Source of the DNA: Nocardioides sp. BP30
Lineage (GTDB): Bacteria > Actinomycetota > Actinomycetes > Propionibacteriales > Nocardioidaceae
DNA: 64,000 bases
NCBI RefSeq assembly: GCF_029873215.1
Contig: NZ_CP123620.1
Span: 2,790,001 to 2,854,000 of the forward strand
Direction: 5' to 3'
Below the pieces are notes generated by a model, which saw only the letters and a program-made list of their open reading frames with translations, had not been told where the DNA came from and made no database searches. The position numbers and the translations under genes were made by a program. Shown here piece after piece: positions 35,295 through 43,912 of this stretch (positions are counted from its first letter, which is position 1; each line of letters begins with the position of its first letter).

Positions 35295-35338
35295 CCGATC
35301 AGGCCCCGCGCACCGATCAGGCCCCCACCGATCAGGCC
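35295..35338. repeat. Three tandem copies of CCGATCAGGCC over the rnj stop codon
   Basis: Copies at 35295-35305, 35313-35323 and 35328-35338 (spacing 18 and 15 bp). The last copy contains the rnj TGA. Their function is unknown; they may be a local duplication at the 3' end of rnj. Confidence 0.7.
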
Positions 35339-37017
35339 TCGAGCACCACCGGGATGATCATCGGGCGGCGACGGTGCGTGTCGGAGACCCAGCGCCCGAT
35401 CGTCCGGCGTACCGCCTGCTGCATCTGGTAGGTGTCGGTGGCACCCTCGGCGACGACCCGGTTGATCGCGTCCACGATGGGCTGCTTGATGTCGTCGAAC
35501 GCCCCGGCGTCCCAGGCGTTGCCACGGGCGTGGATCTCCGGTCCGGCGGAGACCTTGCCGCTGACCGAGTCGACCACCACGATCACCGAGATGAAGCCCT
35601 CCTCGCCCAGGATCCGGCGGTCCTTGAGCTCCGACTCGGTGATGTCGCCGACCGAGGTGCCGTCGACGAACACGTAGCCGCACTCGACCTTGCCCGCGAC
35701 CTTCGCGACTCCGTCGACGAGATCCACCACCACGCCGTCCTCGGCGATGACGACGTTGTCGATCCCGACCGCGCGCGCCAGGTCGCCGTTGGCGAGCAGG
35801 TGCCGGATCTCGCCGTGGACCGGCAGCACGTTGCGCGGGCGGACGATGTTGTAGCAGTACAGCAGCTCGCCCGCCGAGGCGTGACCCGAGACGTGCACGA
35901 GCGCGTTGCCCTTGTGCACGACGTTCGCCCCGAGCCGGGCCAGGCCGTTGATGACCCGGTAGACGGCGTTCTCGTTGCCCGGGATCAGCGATGAGGCCAG
36001 CAGCACGGTGTCGCCGGGCGCGATCTGGACGAAGTTGTGCGTGCCGTTGGAGATCCGCGACAGCGCCGACATCGGCTCGCCCTGGGAGCCGGTGGAGATC
36101 AGGACCTGCCGCTCCGGGGCCAGCTCGGCCAGCTCCTTGGCGTCGACGATGACGCCCTCGGGCACGTGCAGGTAGCCCAGGTCCGAGGCGATCTGCATGT
36201 TGCGGACCATCGAACGGCCGACGTACCCGACCTTGCGGCCGTGCTTGACCGCCGCGTCCAGGATCTGTTGCACGCGGTGGACGTGCGAGGCGAAGCAGGC
36301 CACGATGATGCGCTGCTCGGACTCGCGGAATACCTGCTCGATCGCCGGGGTGATCTTCCGCTCGGCGGTGGTGAAGCCGGGCACCTCGGCGTTGGTGGAG
36401 TCGGTCAGGAAGAGGTCGACCCCCTCCTCCCCCAGCCGCGCGAAGGACCGCAGGTCGGTGATCCGCCCGTCCAGCGGCAGCTGGTCCATCTTGAAGTCGC
36501 CGGTGTGCAGCACCATGCCGGCACCGGTGCGGATGGCCACGGCGAGCGCGTCCGGGATGGAGTGGTTGACCGCCACGAACTCCAGGTCGAAGGGGCCGAA
36601 GCTGAGCCGGTCGCCCTCCTTGACCTCGTGGTGCACCGTCTCCTTGAGCCGATGCTCGCGCAGCTTGGACCCGAGCAGCGCCAGGGTGAGCTTGGAGCCG
36701 ACCAGCGGGATGTTGCCGCGCTCGCGCAGCAGGTAGGGCGTGGCACCGATGTGGTCCTCGTGCCCGTGGGTGAGGACGAGCGCCTCGACGGCGTCCAGCC
36801 GCTCCCGGATGCAGGACCAGTCCGGCAGGATCAGGTCGACGCCGGGCTGGTGGTCCTCGGGGAAGAGGACGCCGCAGTCGACGATGAGCAGCCGGTCGGC
36901 GTACTCGAAGGCGGTCATGTTGCGGCCGACCTCGCCGAGGCCGCCCAACGGGATCACGCGCAGGGCGCCCTCGGGCAGCTCCGCAGGCGTGGAGAGCTCG
37001 GGATGGGGGTGGCTCAT
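35332..37017 (-). CDS. rnj: Ribonuclease J
   Basis: 561-aa metallo-beta-lactamase/beta-CASP ribonuclease with 5'-3' exo- and endonuclease activity in mRNA decay and rRNA maturation. Zinc motif THGHEDHIG, the early PLGGLGEVGRNM, then DSTNAEVPGFT and the C-terminal HVSGHASAGEL are present. ATG at 37017 with AAAGGG 7 nt upstream, 13 nt after dapA, giving a dapA-rnj operon as is common in actinobacteria. Confidence 0.95.
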   Translation of the reverse strand: MSHPHPELSTPAELPEGALRVIPLGGLGEVGRNMTAFEYADRLLIVDCGVLFPEDHQPGVDLILPDWSCIRERLDAVEALVLTHGHEDHIGATPYLLRERGNIPLVGSKLTLALLGSKLREHRLKETVHHEVKEGDRLSFGPFDLEFVAVNHSIPDALAVAIRTGAGMVLHTGDFKMDQLPLDGRITDLRSFARLGEEGVDLFLTDSTNAEVPGFTTAERKITPAIEQVFRESEQRIIVACFASHVHRVQQILDAAVKHGRKVGYVGRSMVRNMQIASDLGYLHVPEGVIVDAKELAELAPERQVLISTGSQGEPMSALSRISNGTHNFVQIAPGDTVLLASSLIPGNENAVYRVINGLARLGANVVHKGNALVHVSGHASAGELLYCYNIVRPRNVLPVHGEIRHLLANGDLARAVGIDNVVIAEDGVVVDLVDGVAKVAGKVECGYVFVDGTSVGDITESELKDRRILGEEGFISVIVVVDSVSGKVSAGPEIHARGNAWDAGAFDDIKQPIVDAINRVVAEGATDTYQMQQAVRRTIGRWVSDTHRRRPMIIPVVLEA

Positions 37018-37030
37018 GAAGCCCTTTCGA

Positions 37031-37921
37031 TCAAAGAAGGCCAGCCGCCACCAGACCCGCGCGGAGTGCCTCGACCTCGTCCTCGTCCAGCGCCACCAGG
37101 GGCGAGCGGACGGAGCGGTTGTCGATCACGCCGGTGAGCTCGAGGGCTGCCTTCGCTGTGGTCGCTCCGTAGTTAGGGACGCCCATGATGGCGTCGATCG
37201 CGGGGAGCATCCGCGCATACGTCTTGCGGGCCGTGGCCACGTCGCCGGCCGCCATCGCGTCGACCATGGCGCGTAGCAGGTCACCGGCCACGTGCCCGGC
37301 GACGCTGACGACGCCGACAGCGCCGTGCGCGAGCCAGGCCAGGTTGAGGGCGTCGTCGCCGGAGTAGAGCGCGTAGCCGAGGTCGATCAGCTTCGTGCCC
37401 CGCGCCAGGTCGCCGGTCGCCTCCTTGACGGCGAGGACCGTGTCCCAGCCGATCGCCTCGCGGTAGACGTCGTAGGAGATCGTCGAGCCGGTGCGACCGG
37501 GCACGTCGTAGAGCATGATCGGCACGCCGGTCGCAGCGGCGACCTGGCCGAAGTGCTGCGCGATGCCACGCTGGCCGGGCTTGTTGTAGTAGGGCGTGAC
37601 GAGCAGCAGGCCGTCGGCCCCGACCTTCTCGGCCTGACGGGCCAGCTCGACGGTGGTCCGGGTGTCGTTGGTGCCGACCCCTGCCACGATCTTGGCCCGA
37701 TCGCCGACGGCGTCTTTGACCGCGGCCAGGGTCTCGGCGTCCTCCGCGACGGTCGTCGTGGCCGACTCGCCCGTCGTCCCGGAGACCACCAGACCGTCGT
37801 GACCGTGGTCGACGAGGTGCCGCGCCACCTTCTGGGTCTGCTCGAGGTCGACCGATCCGTCCTGCCGATAGACGGTGACCATGGCGGTCAGGACGGTCCC
37901 GAACGGAGCGGCGGTGGTCAT
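37031..37921 (-). CDS. dapA: 4-hydroxy-tetrahydrodipicolinate synthase
   Basis: 296-aa TIM-barrel lyase condensing pyruvate with aspartate semialdehyde, the first step to diaminopimelate and lysine. VSGTTGESATT binds pyruvate, PYYNKPGQRGI and YDVPGRTG carry the catalytic Tyr/Arg residues, and the Schiff-base lysine is in VLAVKEATGDL. ATG at 37921 with TACGCT exactly 6 nt upstream (leaderless). Operon with rnj. Confidence 0.95.
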   Translation of the reverse strand: MTTAAPFGTVLTAMVTVYRQDGSVDLEQTQKVARHLVDHGHDGLVVSGTTGESATTTVAEDAETLAAVKDAVGDRAKIVAGVGTNDTRTTVELARQAEKVGADGLLLVTPYYNKPGQRGIAQHFGQVAAATGVPIMLYDVPGRTGSTISYDVYREAIGWDTVLAVKEATGDLARGTKLIDLGYALYSGDDALNLAWLAHGAVGVVSVAGHVAGDLLRAMVDAMAAGDVATARKTYARMLPAIDAIMGVPNYGATTAKAALELTGVIDNRSVRSPLVALDEDEVEALRAGLVAAGLL

Positions 37922-37927
37922 GGGGTC

Positions 37928-37933
37928 AGCGTA
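37928..37933 (-). promoter_or_regulatory. Putative -10 of dapA (leaderless)
   Basis: TACGCT on the minus strand, exactly 6 nt before the ATG at 37921, in the 16-bp gap after the LLM gene stop. Confidence 0.55.
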
Positions 37934-37937
37934 TCGC

Positions 37938-38873
37938 TCAGACGGCGGGCATGACGTCAGCCGCCACCAGGCGGAGGTGGTCCAGGTCGGAGAGGTCGAG
38001 CACCTGGAGGTAGAGCCGGGCGGCGCCGGCGGACTCGAACGCCTTGATCTTGGCGATCACCTCGTCCGGCGTGCCGGCCAGACCGTTCTCCCGCAGCTCG
38101 TCCTTGTCGCGGCCGATCGCCGCGGCGCGGCGCTCGATCTCGGCCTCGTCGGTGCCGACGCAGAGCACCTGGGCCGCGCTGTAGGTCATGCTCTCGGCGG
38201 AGCGTCCGGCATCAGCGACGGCCGCGGCGACGCGGCCGAACTGCGTCCGGGTCGCCTCCAGGTCGGCGAAGGGCACGTTGAACTCGTCGGCGTACGCCGC
38301 TGCCAGCGCGGGTGTGCGCTTCTTGCCGTGCCCGCCCACGAGCACCGGGATCGTGCCGCGGTGACCGCTGCGCTGGACCGGCTTGGGCAGCGCGGGGCTG
38401 TCGGTGAGCTGGTAGTGCCGGCCGGCGAAGTCGTAGTTGCCCTCGGCGGCCCACAGCCCGGTGATCAGCTCGAGCTGCTCCTCGAGCCGGTCGAAGCGCT
38501 CGCCGGTCGCCGGGAACGGGAGGCCGTAGGCCTGGTGCTCCTGCTCGAACCACCCGGCGCCGAGGCCGAAGTCGACCCGGCCTCCGGACATCTGGTCGAC
38601 GCCGGCGACGCTCACAGCGAGCGGGCCGGGGTGCCGGAACGTGGCGCTGGTGACGAGCGTGCCGAGCCGGATCGTCGTGGTCTCGCGGGCGAGGCCGGCC
38701 AGCGTGATCCACGCGTCCGAGGGCCCGGGCTGCCCGGTGACGTCGCCCATCTTCAGGTAGTGGTCGGACCGGAAGAACGCCGCGAACCCGAGGCGCTCGG
38801 CCTCCTGGGCGAGGCGGACCAGGTCGTCGTACGTCGCGCCCTGCTGGGGCTCGGTGAAGATGCGCAACTCCAT
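37938..38873 (-). CDS. LLM-class F420-dependent oxidoreductase
   Basis: 311-aa luciferase-like TIM-barrel protein. MELRIFTEPQQGATYDDLV, FFRSDHYLKMGD, LGTLVTSATFRHPG and LGAGWFEQEHQAYG are typical of F420-dependent LLM enzymes. The substrate is unknown. ATG at 38873 with TAGGGT 7 nt upstream; the longer upstream frame runs through the 22-bp repeat array and is not coding. Its stop lies 16 nt upstream of the dapA start on the same strand. Confidence 0.88.
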   Translation of the reverse strand: MELRIFTEPQQGATYDDLVRLAQEAERLGFAAFFRSDHYLKMGDVTGQPGPSDAWITLAGLARETTTIRLGTLVTSATFRHPGPLAVSVAGVDQMSGGRVDFGLGAGWFEQEHQAYGLPFPATGERFDRLEEQLELITGLWAAEGNYDFAGRHYQLTDSPALPKPVQRSGHRGTIPVLVGGHGKKRTPALAAAYADEFNVPFADLEATRTQFGRVAAAVADAGRSAESMTYSAAQVLCVGTDEAEIERRAAAIGRDKDELRENGLAGTPDEVIAKIKAFESAGAARLYLQVLDLSDLDHLRLVAADVMPAV

Positions 38874-38880
38874 GTGTTTC

Positions 38881-38886
38881 ACCCTA
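38881..38886 (-). promoter_or_regulatory. Putative -10 of the LLM gene (leaderless)
   Basis: TAGGGT on the minus strand, 7 nt before the ATG at 38873; the -35 region would fall in the repeat array that begins at 38895. Confidence 0.5.
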
Positions 38887-38894
38887 CCGACCGC

Positions 38895-39048
38895 CGAGTC
38901 GGGCCTGCGTCCGGGTCGAGTCGGGCCTGCGTCCACGTCGAGTCGGGCCTCCGTCCACGTCGAGTCGGGCCTGCGTCCACGTCGAGTCGGGCCTGCGTCC
39001 ACGCCGCGGGACGGAGGCCCGAACCAACCCGGACGGAGGCCCGAGTCG
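38895..39048. repeat. 22-bp tandem array with inverted copies
   Basis: Five tandem copies of a 22-bp unit (core CGAGTCGGGCCTGCGTCC) start at 38895, 38917, 38939, 38961 and 38983. Copy 3 has CCTCC for CCTGC and copy 1 differs near its end. Two inverted partial copies of the core, 22 bp apart, follow at 39009-39022 and 39031-39048. Direct and inverted copies can form alternative large hairpins. The array fills the gap between the antiporter stop (39050) and the LLM gene promoter. Confidence 0.92.
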
Positions 39049-39049
39049 A

Positions 39050-40171
39050 CTACGGACTGGCGGAGAGGAAGACGAAGGCCGCGAGCAGTACGACGTGCAG
39101 GCCACCGTGCAGGGTCTTGGCCCGTCCGGGGACGACGGTGAGCGTGCCGACCACCAGCGAGATCGCCAGCAGCACGATCTGGGTCGGGTCCAGTCCCAGG
39201 ACGAGGTCGCCGTCGATCCAGATCGAGGCCACCGCGATCGCCGGGATGGTCAGCCCGATCGAGGCCATCGCGGAGCCGTAGGCCAGGTTCAGGCTGATCT
39301 GCACCCGGTCGCCGAGTGCGTGCCGGAAGGCGGCGATGCTCTCCGGCAGCAGCACGAGCAGCGCGATCACCACCCCGACGACCGTGTCGGGCAGGCCGAG
39401 CGCGTGCACACCGTCCTTGATGGCTCCGGACTCGACCTTGGCCAGCCCGACCACCGCGACCAGCGCCAGCACCAGGGTCGCCGCACTGATCACCGCCGAC
39501 CGGATGCCCGGCGGATCGGCATGGCCGTCCTGGTCCGCGTCGCGCACCGTGCCGTCGGCGGCGACCGGCAGGAAGAAGTCGCGGTAGCGGCCGGTCTGGG
39601 TGAGCACGAAGAGCACGTAGACCAGCAGCGAGGCCAGGCCGGCGAAGGTCAGCTGCGCACCGGTGAAGATCGGGCCCGGGTGGGAGGTGGTGAACCTCGG
39701 CAGCACCAGGCACAGCACGGCGATGGTGCTGACGGTGGCGAGCGCGGCGCCGGTCCCCTCGGGATTGAACACCGCGAGCCGGTGGCGCACCGCCCCGATC
39801 AGGAACGCACCGCCGGCGATGCCGTTGAGGCAGATCATCACCGCGGAGAACACCGTGTCCCGCGCCAGCGAGTCGGTGCCGGAACCGCCGCCGGCCATCA
39901 GCGTCACGATCAGTCCGACCTCGATCACCGTCACCGACACGGCGAGCAGGAGCGAGCCGAGCGGTTCGCCGACCTGGTGGGCCACCACCTCGGCGTGGTG
40001 CACCGAGGCGAGCACCGCTCCGATGAGGAGTACGGCGATGATCGCGACGACCAGCCCGTGGGGATGGCTGCCCCAGGCGAGGAGCAGCTCGAGGGCCGCG
40101 ACGACCGGGACGCTGATCGTCCACCGCAGCCGGGTCAGCAGCAGGTCGAGACGGCGGAGCAGTGCGCTCAC
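39050..40171 (-). CDS. Ca2+/cation:proton antiporter (ChaA/CaCA-like)
   Basis: 373-aa integral membrane protein with about eleven hydrophobic segments and the paired alpha-repeat signatures of the CaCA superfamily: VSVTVIEVGLIVTLM with SAVMICLNGIAGGAF, and LVLLPESIAAFRHAL with NLAYGSAMASIGLTIPAIA. Predicted to export Ca2+ or Na+ in exchange for protons. GTG start at 40171 overlaps the folA stop (GTGA), so it is coupled to thyA-folA although functionally unrelated. Confidence 0.88.
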   Translation of the reverse strand: MSALLRRLDLLLTRLRWTISVPVVAALELLLAWGSHPHGLVVAIIAVLLIGAVLASVHHAEVVAHQVGEPLGSLLLAVSVTVIEVGLIVTLMAGGGSGTDSLARDTVFSAVMICLNGIAGGAFLIGAVRHRLAVFNPEGTGAALATVSTIAVLCLVLPRFTTSHPGPIFTGAQLTFAGLASLLVYVLFVLTQTGRYRDFFLPVAADGTVRDADQDGHADPPGIRSAVISAATLVLALVAVVGLAKVESGAIKDGVHALGLPDTVVGVVIALLVLLPESIAAFRHALGDRVQISLNLAYGSAMASIGLTIPAIAVASIWIDGDLVLGLDPTQIVLLAISLVVGTLTVVPGRAKTLHGGLHVVLLAAFVFLSASP

Positions 40172-40680
40172 GCGGTCGCCGTCCGCCGTATCAGGAAGAT
40201 GCGGTCGTAGCCCTCGCGGTCCTCGCGTGCGGACTCCCGCCACGACCCCTCGTCGTAGGCCGGGTAGAAGACGTCGCCCTCCGGCGTCAGGTGGACGCGG
40301 GTCAGCACCTGCTCGGTCGCGTGCGGCATCGCTGCGGCGTAGACCTGCGCGCCCCCGGCCACCATCACGTCGCCCGGCGTGTCCTTCGCGAGGGCGAGCG
40401 CCGCCGCGATGTCACCGGCGACCTGCACCGCCTCGGATCCCGGGCTGCTCGCGGGCCGCCAGTCCGGATCGCGGCTGAGCACGATGGTCGTACGGCCCGG
40501 AAGCGGTCGCCCGATCGACTCATACGTCGTCCGGCCCATCAGCAGGGTGTGACCCCAGGTGAGCTCCTTGAACTCGGCCTGCTCGCCGGGGATGCGCCAC
40601 GGGATGTCGGGGCCGTTGCCGATGACGCCGTTGTCGGCCACCGCCGCCACCAGCACGACGCGCCGGGTCGGATCAGACAC
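40168..40680 (-). CDS. folA: Dihydrofolate reductase
   Basis: 170-aa NADPH-dependent enzyme regenerating tetrahydrofolate. Motifs: [23 protein letters not shown] (given in part; substrate site), [20 protein letters not shown] (NADPH site) and [16 protein letters not shown] start at 40680 lies inside the end of thyA (8-nt overlap), the classical thyA-folA pair, so the dihydrofolate formed by ThyA is recycled by the next gene product. Confidence 0.95.
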   Translation of the reverse strand: MSDPTRRVVLVAAVADNGVIGNGPDIPWRIPGEQAEFKELTWGHTLLMGRTTYESIGRPLPGRTTIVLSRDPDWRPASSPGSEAVQVAGDIAAALALAKDTPGDVMVAGGAQVYAAAMPHATEQVLTRVHLTPEGDVFYPAYDEGSWRESAREDREGYDRIFLIRRTATA

Positions 40681-41482
40681 TGATCGGCGCCTTGATCGCC
40701 GGATGCGGGTCGTAGTCCTCCACGCTGATGTCCTCGAGCTCGAACGCGTCGATCGCGCGGACGTCCGGGTTGAGCACCAGCCGCGGCAGGGAGCGCGGCG
40801 TGCGCGTCAGCTGCTCGCGGGCCTGGTCGAGGTGGTTGAGGTAGAGGTGCGCATCGCCGAGCGTGTGCACGAAGTCGCCGACCTCGAGCCCGCAGACCTG
40901 CGCGACCATGTGGGTCAGCAGGGCGTAGGAGGCGATGTTGAAAGGTACGCCGAGGAACACGTCGGCGCTGCGCTGGTAGAGCTGGCAGCTGAGCCGCCCC
41001 GGGCCGTCGTCCTGAGGGCTGACGTAGAACTGGAAGAGCGCGTGGCAGGGCGCCAGCGCCATGTCCGGGATGTCCGCGGGATTCCACGCCGAGACCACCA
41101 GCCGTCGCGAGTCGGGGGTGGCCCGGATCTGGTCGATCACCTCGCGCAGCTGGTCGATGTGGCGTCCGTCGGGGGTCGGCCACGAGCGCCACTGCGCGCC
41201 GTAGACCGGACCGAGGTCGCCGTTCTCGTCGGCCCACTCGTCCCAGATGGTGATGCCACGCTCCTGGAGCCACTTCACGTTGGTGTCTCCGCGCAGGAAC
41301 CACAGCAGCTCGCCGAAGACCGAGCGGGTGTGCACCTTCTTCGTGGTCAGCAGCGGGAAACCGGCGGTGAGGTCGTAGCGCGTCTGGTGCCCGAAGACGC
41401 TGAGGGTGCCGGTGCCGGTGCGGTCGGACTTCTCGACGCCCTCGTCGAGGATCCGGGTCAGGAGATCGAGGTAGGACTGCAC
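40673..41482 (-). CDS. thyA: Thymidylate synthase
   Basis: 269-aa enzyme methylating dUMP to dTMP with methylene-THF. Catalytic Cys in [14 protein letters not shown], phosphate-binding Arg in [12 protein letters not shown], and [19 protein letters not shown] with the conserved Asn are visible. GTG start at 41482 gives [12 protein letters not shown]; the longer frame overlaps phzF and is rejected. 14 nt downstream of the phzF stop. Confidence 0.95.
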   Translation of the reverse strand: MQSYLDLLTRILDEGVEKSDRTGTGTLSVFGHQTRYDLTAGFPLLTTKKVHTRSVFGELLWFLRGDTNVKWLQERGITIWDEWADENGDLGPVYGAQWRSWPTPDGRHIDQLREVIDQIRATPDSRRLVVSAWNPADIPDMALAPCHALFQFYVSPQDDGPGRLSCQLYQRSADVFLGVPFNIASYALLTHMVAQVCGLEVGDFVHTLGDAHLYLNHLDQAREQLTRTPRSLPRLVLNPDVRAIDAFELEDISVEDYDPHPAIKAPISV

Positions 41483-41496
41483 GGGCGTCAGCCTAG

Positions 41497-42324
41497 TCAG
41501 AGGGCGACGGTGCCGGTGATGGTCGTCCGCGTGTCGCCGCCCACCCAGATGACGCCGTCGGGGTCGCTGGCGACGTGCACCCGCCCGTGACGCCCCAGCG
41601 CCGTGCCCTGGCTCGCGACGTACGCCGCCGGCAGCGTCCCGTTGCCGACCAGCCACTGCGCGATGCCGGCGTTCAGCGAGCCGGTCACCGGATCCTCGTC
41701 GACGCCGAGGCCGCCGACGAACGCGCGCACCTCGATGGCGCACTCCCCCTCCGGGTAGATCCCGACGACGCCGACGGCCAGGTCACCGAGCGCGGCGGGG
41801 TCGGGCCACACCGAGAGCACCGCCGCCGCGTCCGCGAGCAGCACCGCCACCCAGCCCGGGCCGTTGTCGACCCACTCGGCGTCGAGGATCTCGTCGCGTC
41901 CGATCCGCAAGCCGTCGGCGACGCGGGCCAGGTCCTCCGCACCGACCGAGCCGGAGCGGAGACGGTCGGGGGCCGCGAAGGCGAGTCGGCCCTGCTCGCG
42001 GTGCAGCTCCACCAGACCGACGCCGCACTCCTGCACGATTCGCTCACCCCGTGGACGACCGCCGGCCTCCAGCCACGCGTGCGCGGAGCCCAGCGTCGGG
42101 TGACCGGCGAACGGCAGCTCGCCGCCCGGGGTGAAGATCCGCAACCGGTAGTCGGCCTCGGCGGAGGTCGGCGGCAGCAGGAACGTCGTCTCGGACAGGT
42201 TCGTCCAGCGTGCGAACGCCGCCAGCTGTTCGTCCTCCAGCCCCTCAGCGTCGTGGACGACGGCCACCGGATTGCCCAGCAGCGGCTCGGCGGAGAAGAC
42301 GTCGACCTGTCGGAAGGATCGCAT
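41497..42324 (-). CDS. PhzF-family isomerase/epimerase-like protein
   Basis: 275-aa protein of the PhzF superfamily (diaminopimelate-epimerase fold). LLGNPVAVV, the catalytic Glu in [24 protein letters not shown] and the second-half [15 protein letters not shown] are conserved. It is not in a phenazine cluster, and the natural substrate is unknown. ATG at 42324 has TACGGT 6 nt upstream. May lead the thyA-folA-antiporter transcript. Confidence 0.88.
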   Translation of the reverse strand: MRSFRQVDVFSAEPLLGNPVAVVHDAEGLEDEQLAAFARWTNLSETTFLLPPTSAEADYRLRIFTPGGELPFAGHPTLGSAHAWLEAGGRPRGERIVQECGVGLVELHREQGRLAFAAPDRLRSGSVGAEDLARVADGLRIGRDEILDAEWVDNGPGWVAVLLADAAAVLSVWPDPAALGDLAVGVVGIYPEGECAIEVRAFVGGLGVDEDPVTGSLNAGIAQWLVGNGTLPAAYVASQGTALGRHGRVHVASDPDGVIWVGGDTRTTITGTVAL

Positions 42325-42330
42325 GGCTCG

Positions 42331-42336
42331 ACCGTA
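42331..42336 (-). promoter_or_regulatory. Putative -10 of phzF-like gene (leaderless)
   Basis: TACGGT on the minus strand, exactly 6 nt before the ATG at 42324. Confidence 0.55.
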
Positions 42337-42394
42337 GCGTCTCGGCCCGTCCTGCCCACCCCAGCGCTGTGGACGCCGTGCGAAGCGCCGAGCC

Positions 42395-43747
42395 TCAGAC
42401 GACCCCGCGCAGGAAGTACCAGACGAAGAACGCCCCGACGACGGCGAGCAGCGGGTGCACGTCGCGCCACCGGCCGCGACCCAGGGCGATCAGCACGAAG
42501 GTGACGATCCCCGCGCCCACGCCGTTGGCGATCGAGTAGGTGAACGGCATCAGCGTGATGGTGACGAAGGCGGGCAGCGCGACGCCCATGTCCTGCCAGT
42601 CGATGCCGGCGACCTGGCTGATCATCAGCGCGCCGACGATCACCAGCGCCGGGCCGGTGGCCGAGGACGGGATGATCCCGACGATCGGCGAGAGGAACAT
42701 CGCGAGCAGGAACAGCACGCCGGTGACGATGTTCGCCAGGCCGGTCTTGGCGCCCTGCGCGGCACCGGCGGTGCTCTCGACGAAGATCGTGTTGGACGAG
42801 GCCGAGGCCGCGCCACCGGCGACGGCGCCGACGGACTCCACGATCAAGACGTTGCGCATCTGCGGCAGCCGCCCGTCCTCGTCGACCAGCTCCGCCTCGC
42901 GGCCGATCGCCAGGGCGGTGCCCATCGCGTCGAAGAAGTTGGCCATCAGCACGGTCAGGATCAGCCCGATCGCGGCGCCCCACCCGAGCACGTCGAAGAC
43001 GTGGAAGCGGGCGTCGCCGACGAGGTGGAAGTCCGGCGTGGCGAAGACCTTGTGTGGCCAGCTTGCCCCGGCGACGGGGGTCCCGTCGGCGGCACCGTTG
43101 ACGATCAGCGCCACGATCGTGCCGACGACGATGCCGATCAGTAGCGCACCCGGGATGCGCCGTGCCATCAAGATGGCGACCACCAGCAGGGTGACGGCGA
43201 AGACCAGCGTGTTCCAGCTGCGGAAGTGGTCGCTCAGCGCGACGACGGTGCCCCCACCCTCGGGGTGGATCACGATGCCGCCGTCGACGAAGCCGATCAG
43301 CGCGATGAACAGGCCGATGCCGGCCCCGATCGCACGCTTGAGAGCGTCCGGGATCGCGTTCATGATCGCCTCGCGCAGCCCGACCAGGACCAGCACGAGC
43401 ATCACGATGCCCTCGATCACGATCACGCCCATCGCGTCGGCCCAGCTCAGGCCGCGGCCGGCGACCAGGGTGTAGGCGACGAAGGCGTTGACACCCAGGC
43501 CGGCGGCCAGCGCCATGGGAACGTTGGCGAACAGGCCCATCGCGATCGTCATGACGCCGGCGACCAGCGCGGTGACGGTGACGAGCTGGGTCTGGTCGAG
43601 GGTGAGCCCGGCGGCGTCCTTGACTCCGCCGAGGATGGCCGGGTTCAGGGCGACGATGTAGGCCATCGTCGCGAACGTGACGAGACCACCGAGGATCTCG
43701 GTGCGAACGGTGCTGCCACGCTCGCTGATGCGGAAGAAGCGGTCCAT
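42395..43747 (-). CDS. NCS2-family purine permease (AzgA-like)
   Basis: 450-aa permease with 12-14 hydrophobic segments. MDRFFRISERGSTVRTEILGGL and TFATMAYIVALNPAIL at the N-terminus, GIGLFIALIGFVDGGIV, and MANFFDAMGTALAIG mark the AzgA hypoxanthine/guanine:proton symporter branch rather than uracil or xanthine permeases. ATG at 43747. The 165 bp upstream contain CATAAT at 43835-43830 (minus), a possible -10; no purine riboswitch was recognised. Confidence 0.88.
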   Translation of the reverse strand: MDRFFRISERGSTVRTEILGGLVTFATMAYIVALNPAILGGVKDAAGLTLDQTQLVTVTALVAGVMTIAMGLFANVPMALAAGLGVNAFVAYTLVAGRGLSWADAMGVIVIEGIVMLVLVLVGLREAIMNAIPDALKRAIGAGIGLFIALIGFVDGGIVIHPEGGGTVVALSDHFRSWNTLVFAVTLLVVAILMARRIPGALLIGIVVGTIVALIVNGAADGTPVAGASWPHKVFATPDFHLVGDARFHVFDVLGWGAAIGLILTVLMANFFDAMGTALAIGREAELVDEDGRLPQMRNVLIVESVGAVAGGAASASSNTIFVESTAGAAQGAKTGLANIVTGVLFLLAMFLSPIVGIIPSSATGPALVIVGALMISQVAGIDWQDMGVALPAFVTITLMPFTYSIANGVGAGIVTFVLIALGRGRWRDVHPLLAVVGAFFVWYFLRGVV

Positions 43748-43912
43748 GGAGAAGTCCTAGTCAAGACTGTGCGGGACCAGGACGGCACAGGGCGCCGCCC
43801 GATCCGGTCTGCGAGGGATGACGGGGCGCATTATGGACGCATTCGTACGCCGCACGCGAACCCGCCGGCAGCCGCAGGTCGCAGCCACGCCGTGCCCGCA
43901 GCGCCCCCGGGG

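Noticed and set aside
38895..39048. Possible CRISPR array in the 22-bp repeats
   Set aside because: The units are contiguous with no unique spacers, and there are no cas genes.
43748..43912. Purine riboswitch before the AzgA-like permease
   Set aside because: No purine-aptamer core was found in the 165 bp; only a CATAAT -10-like element is present.
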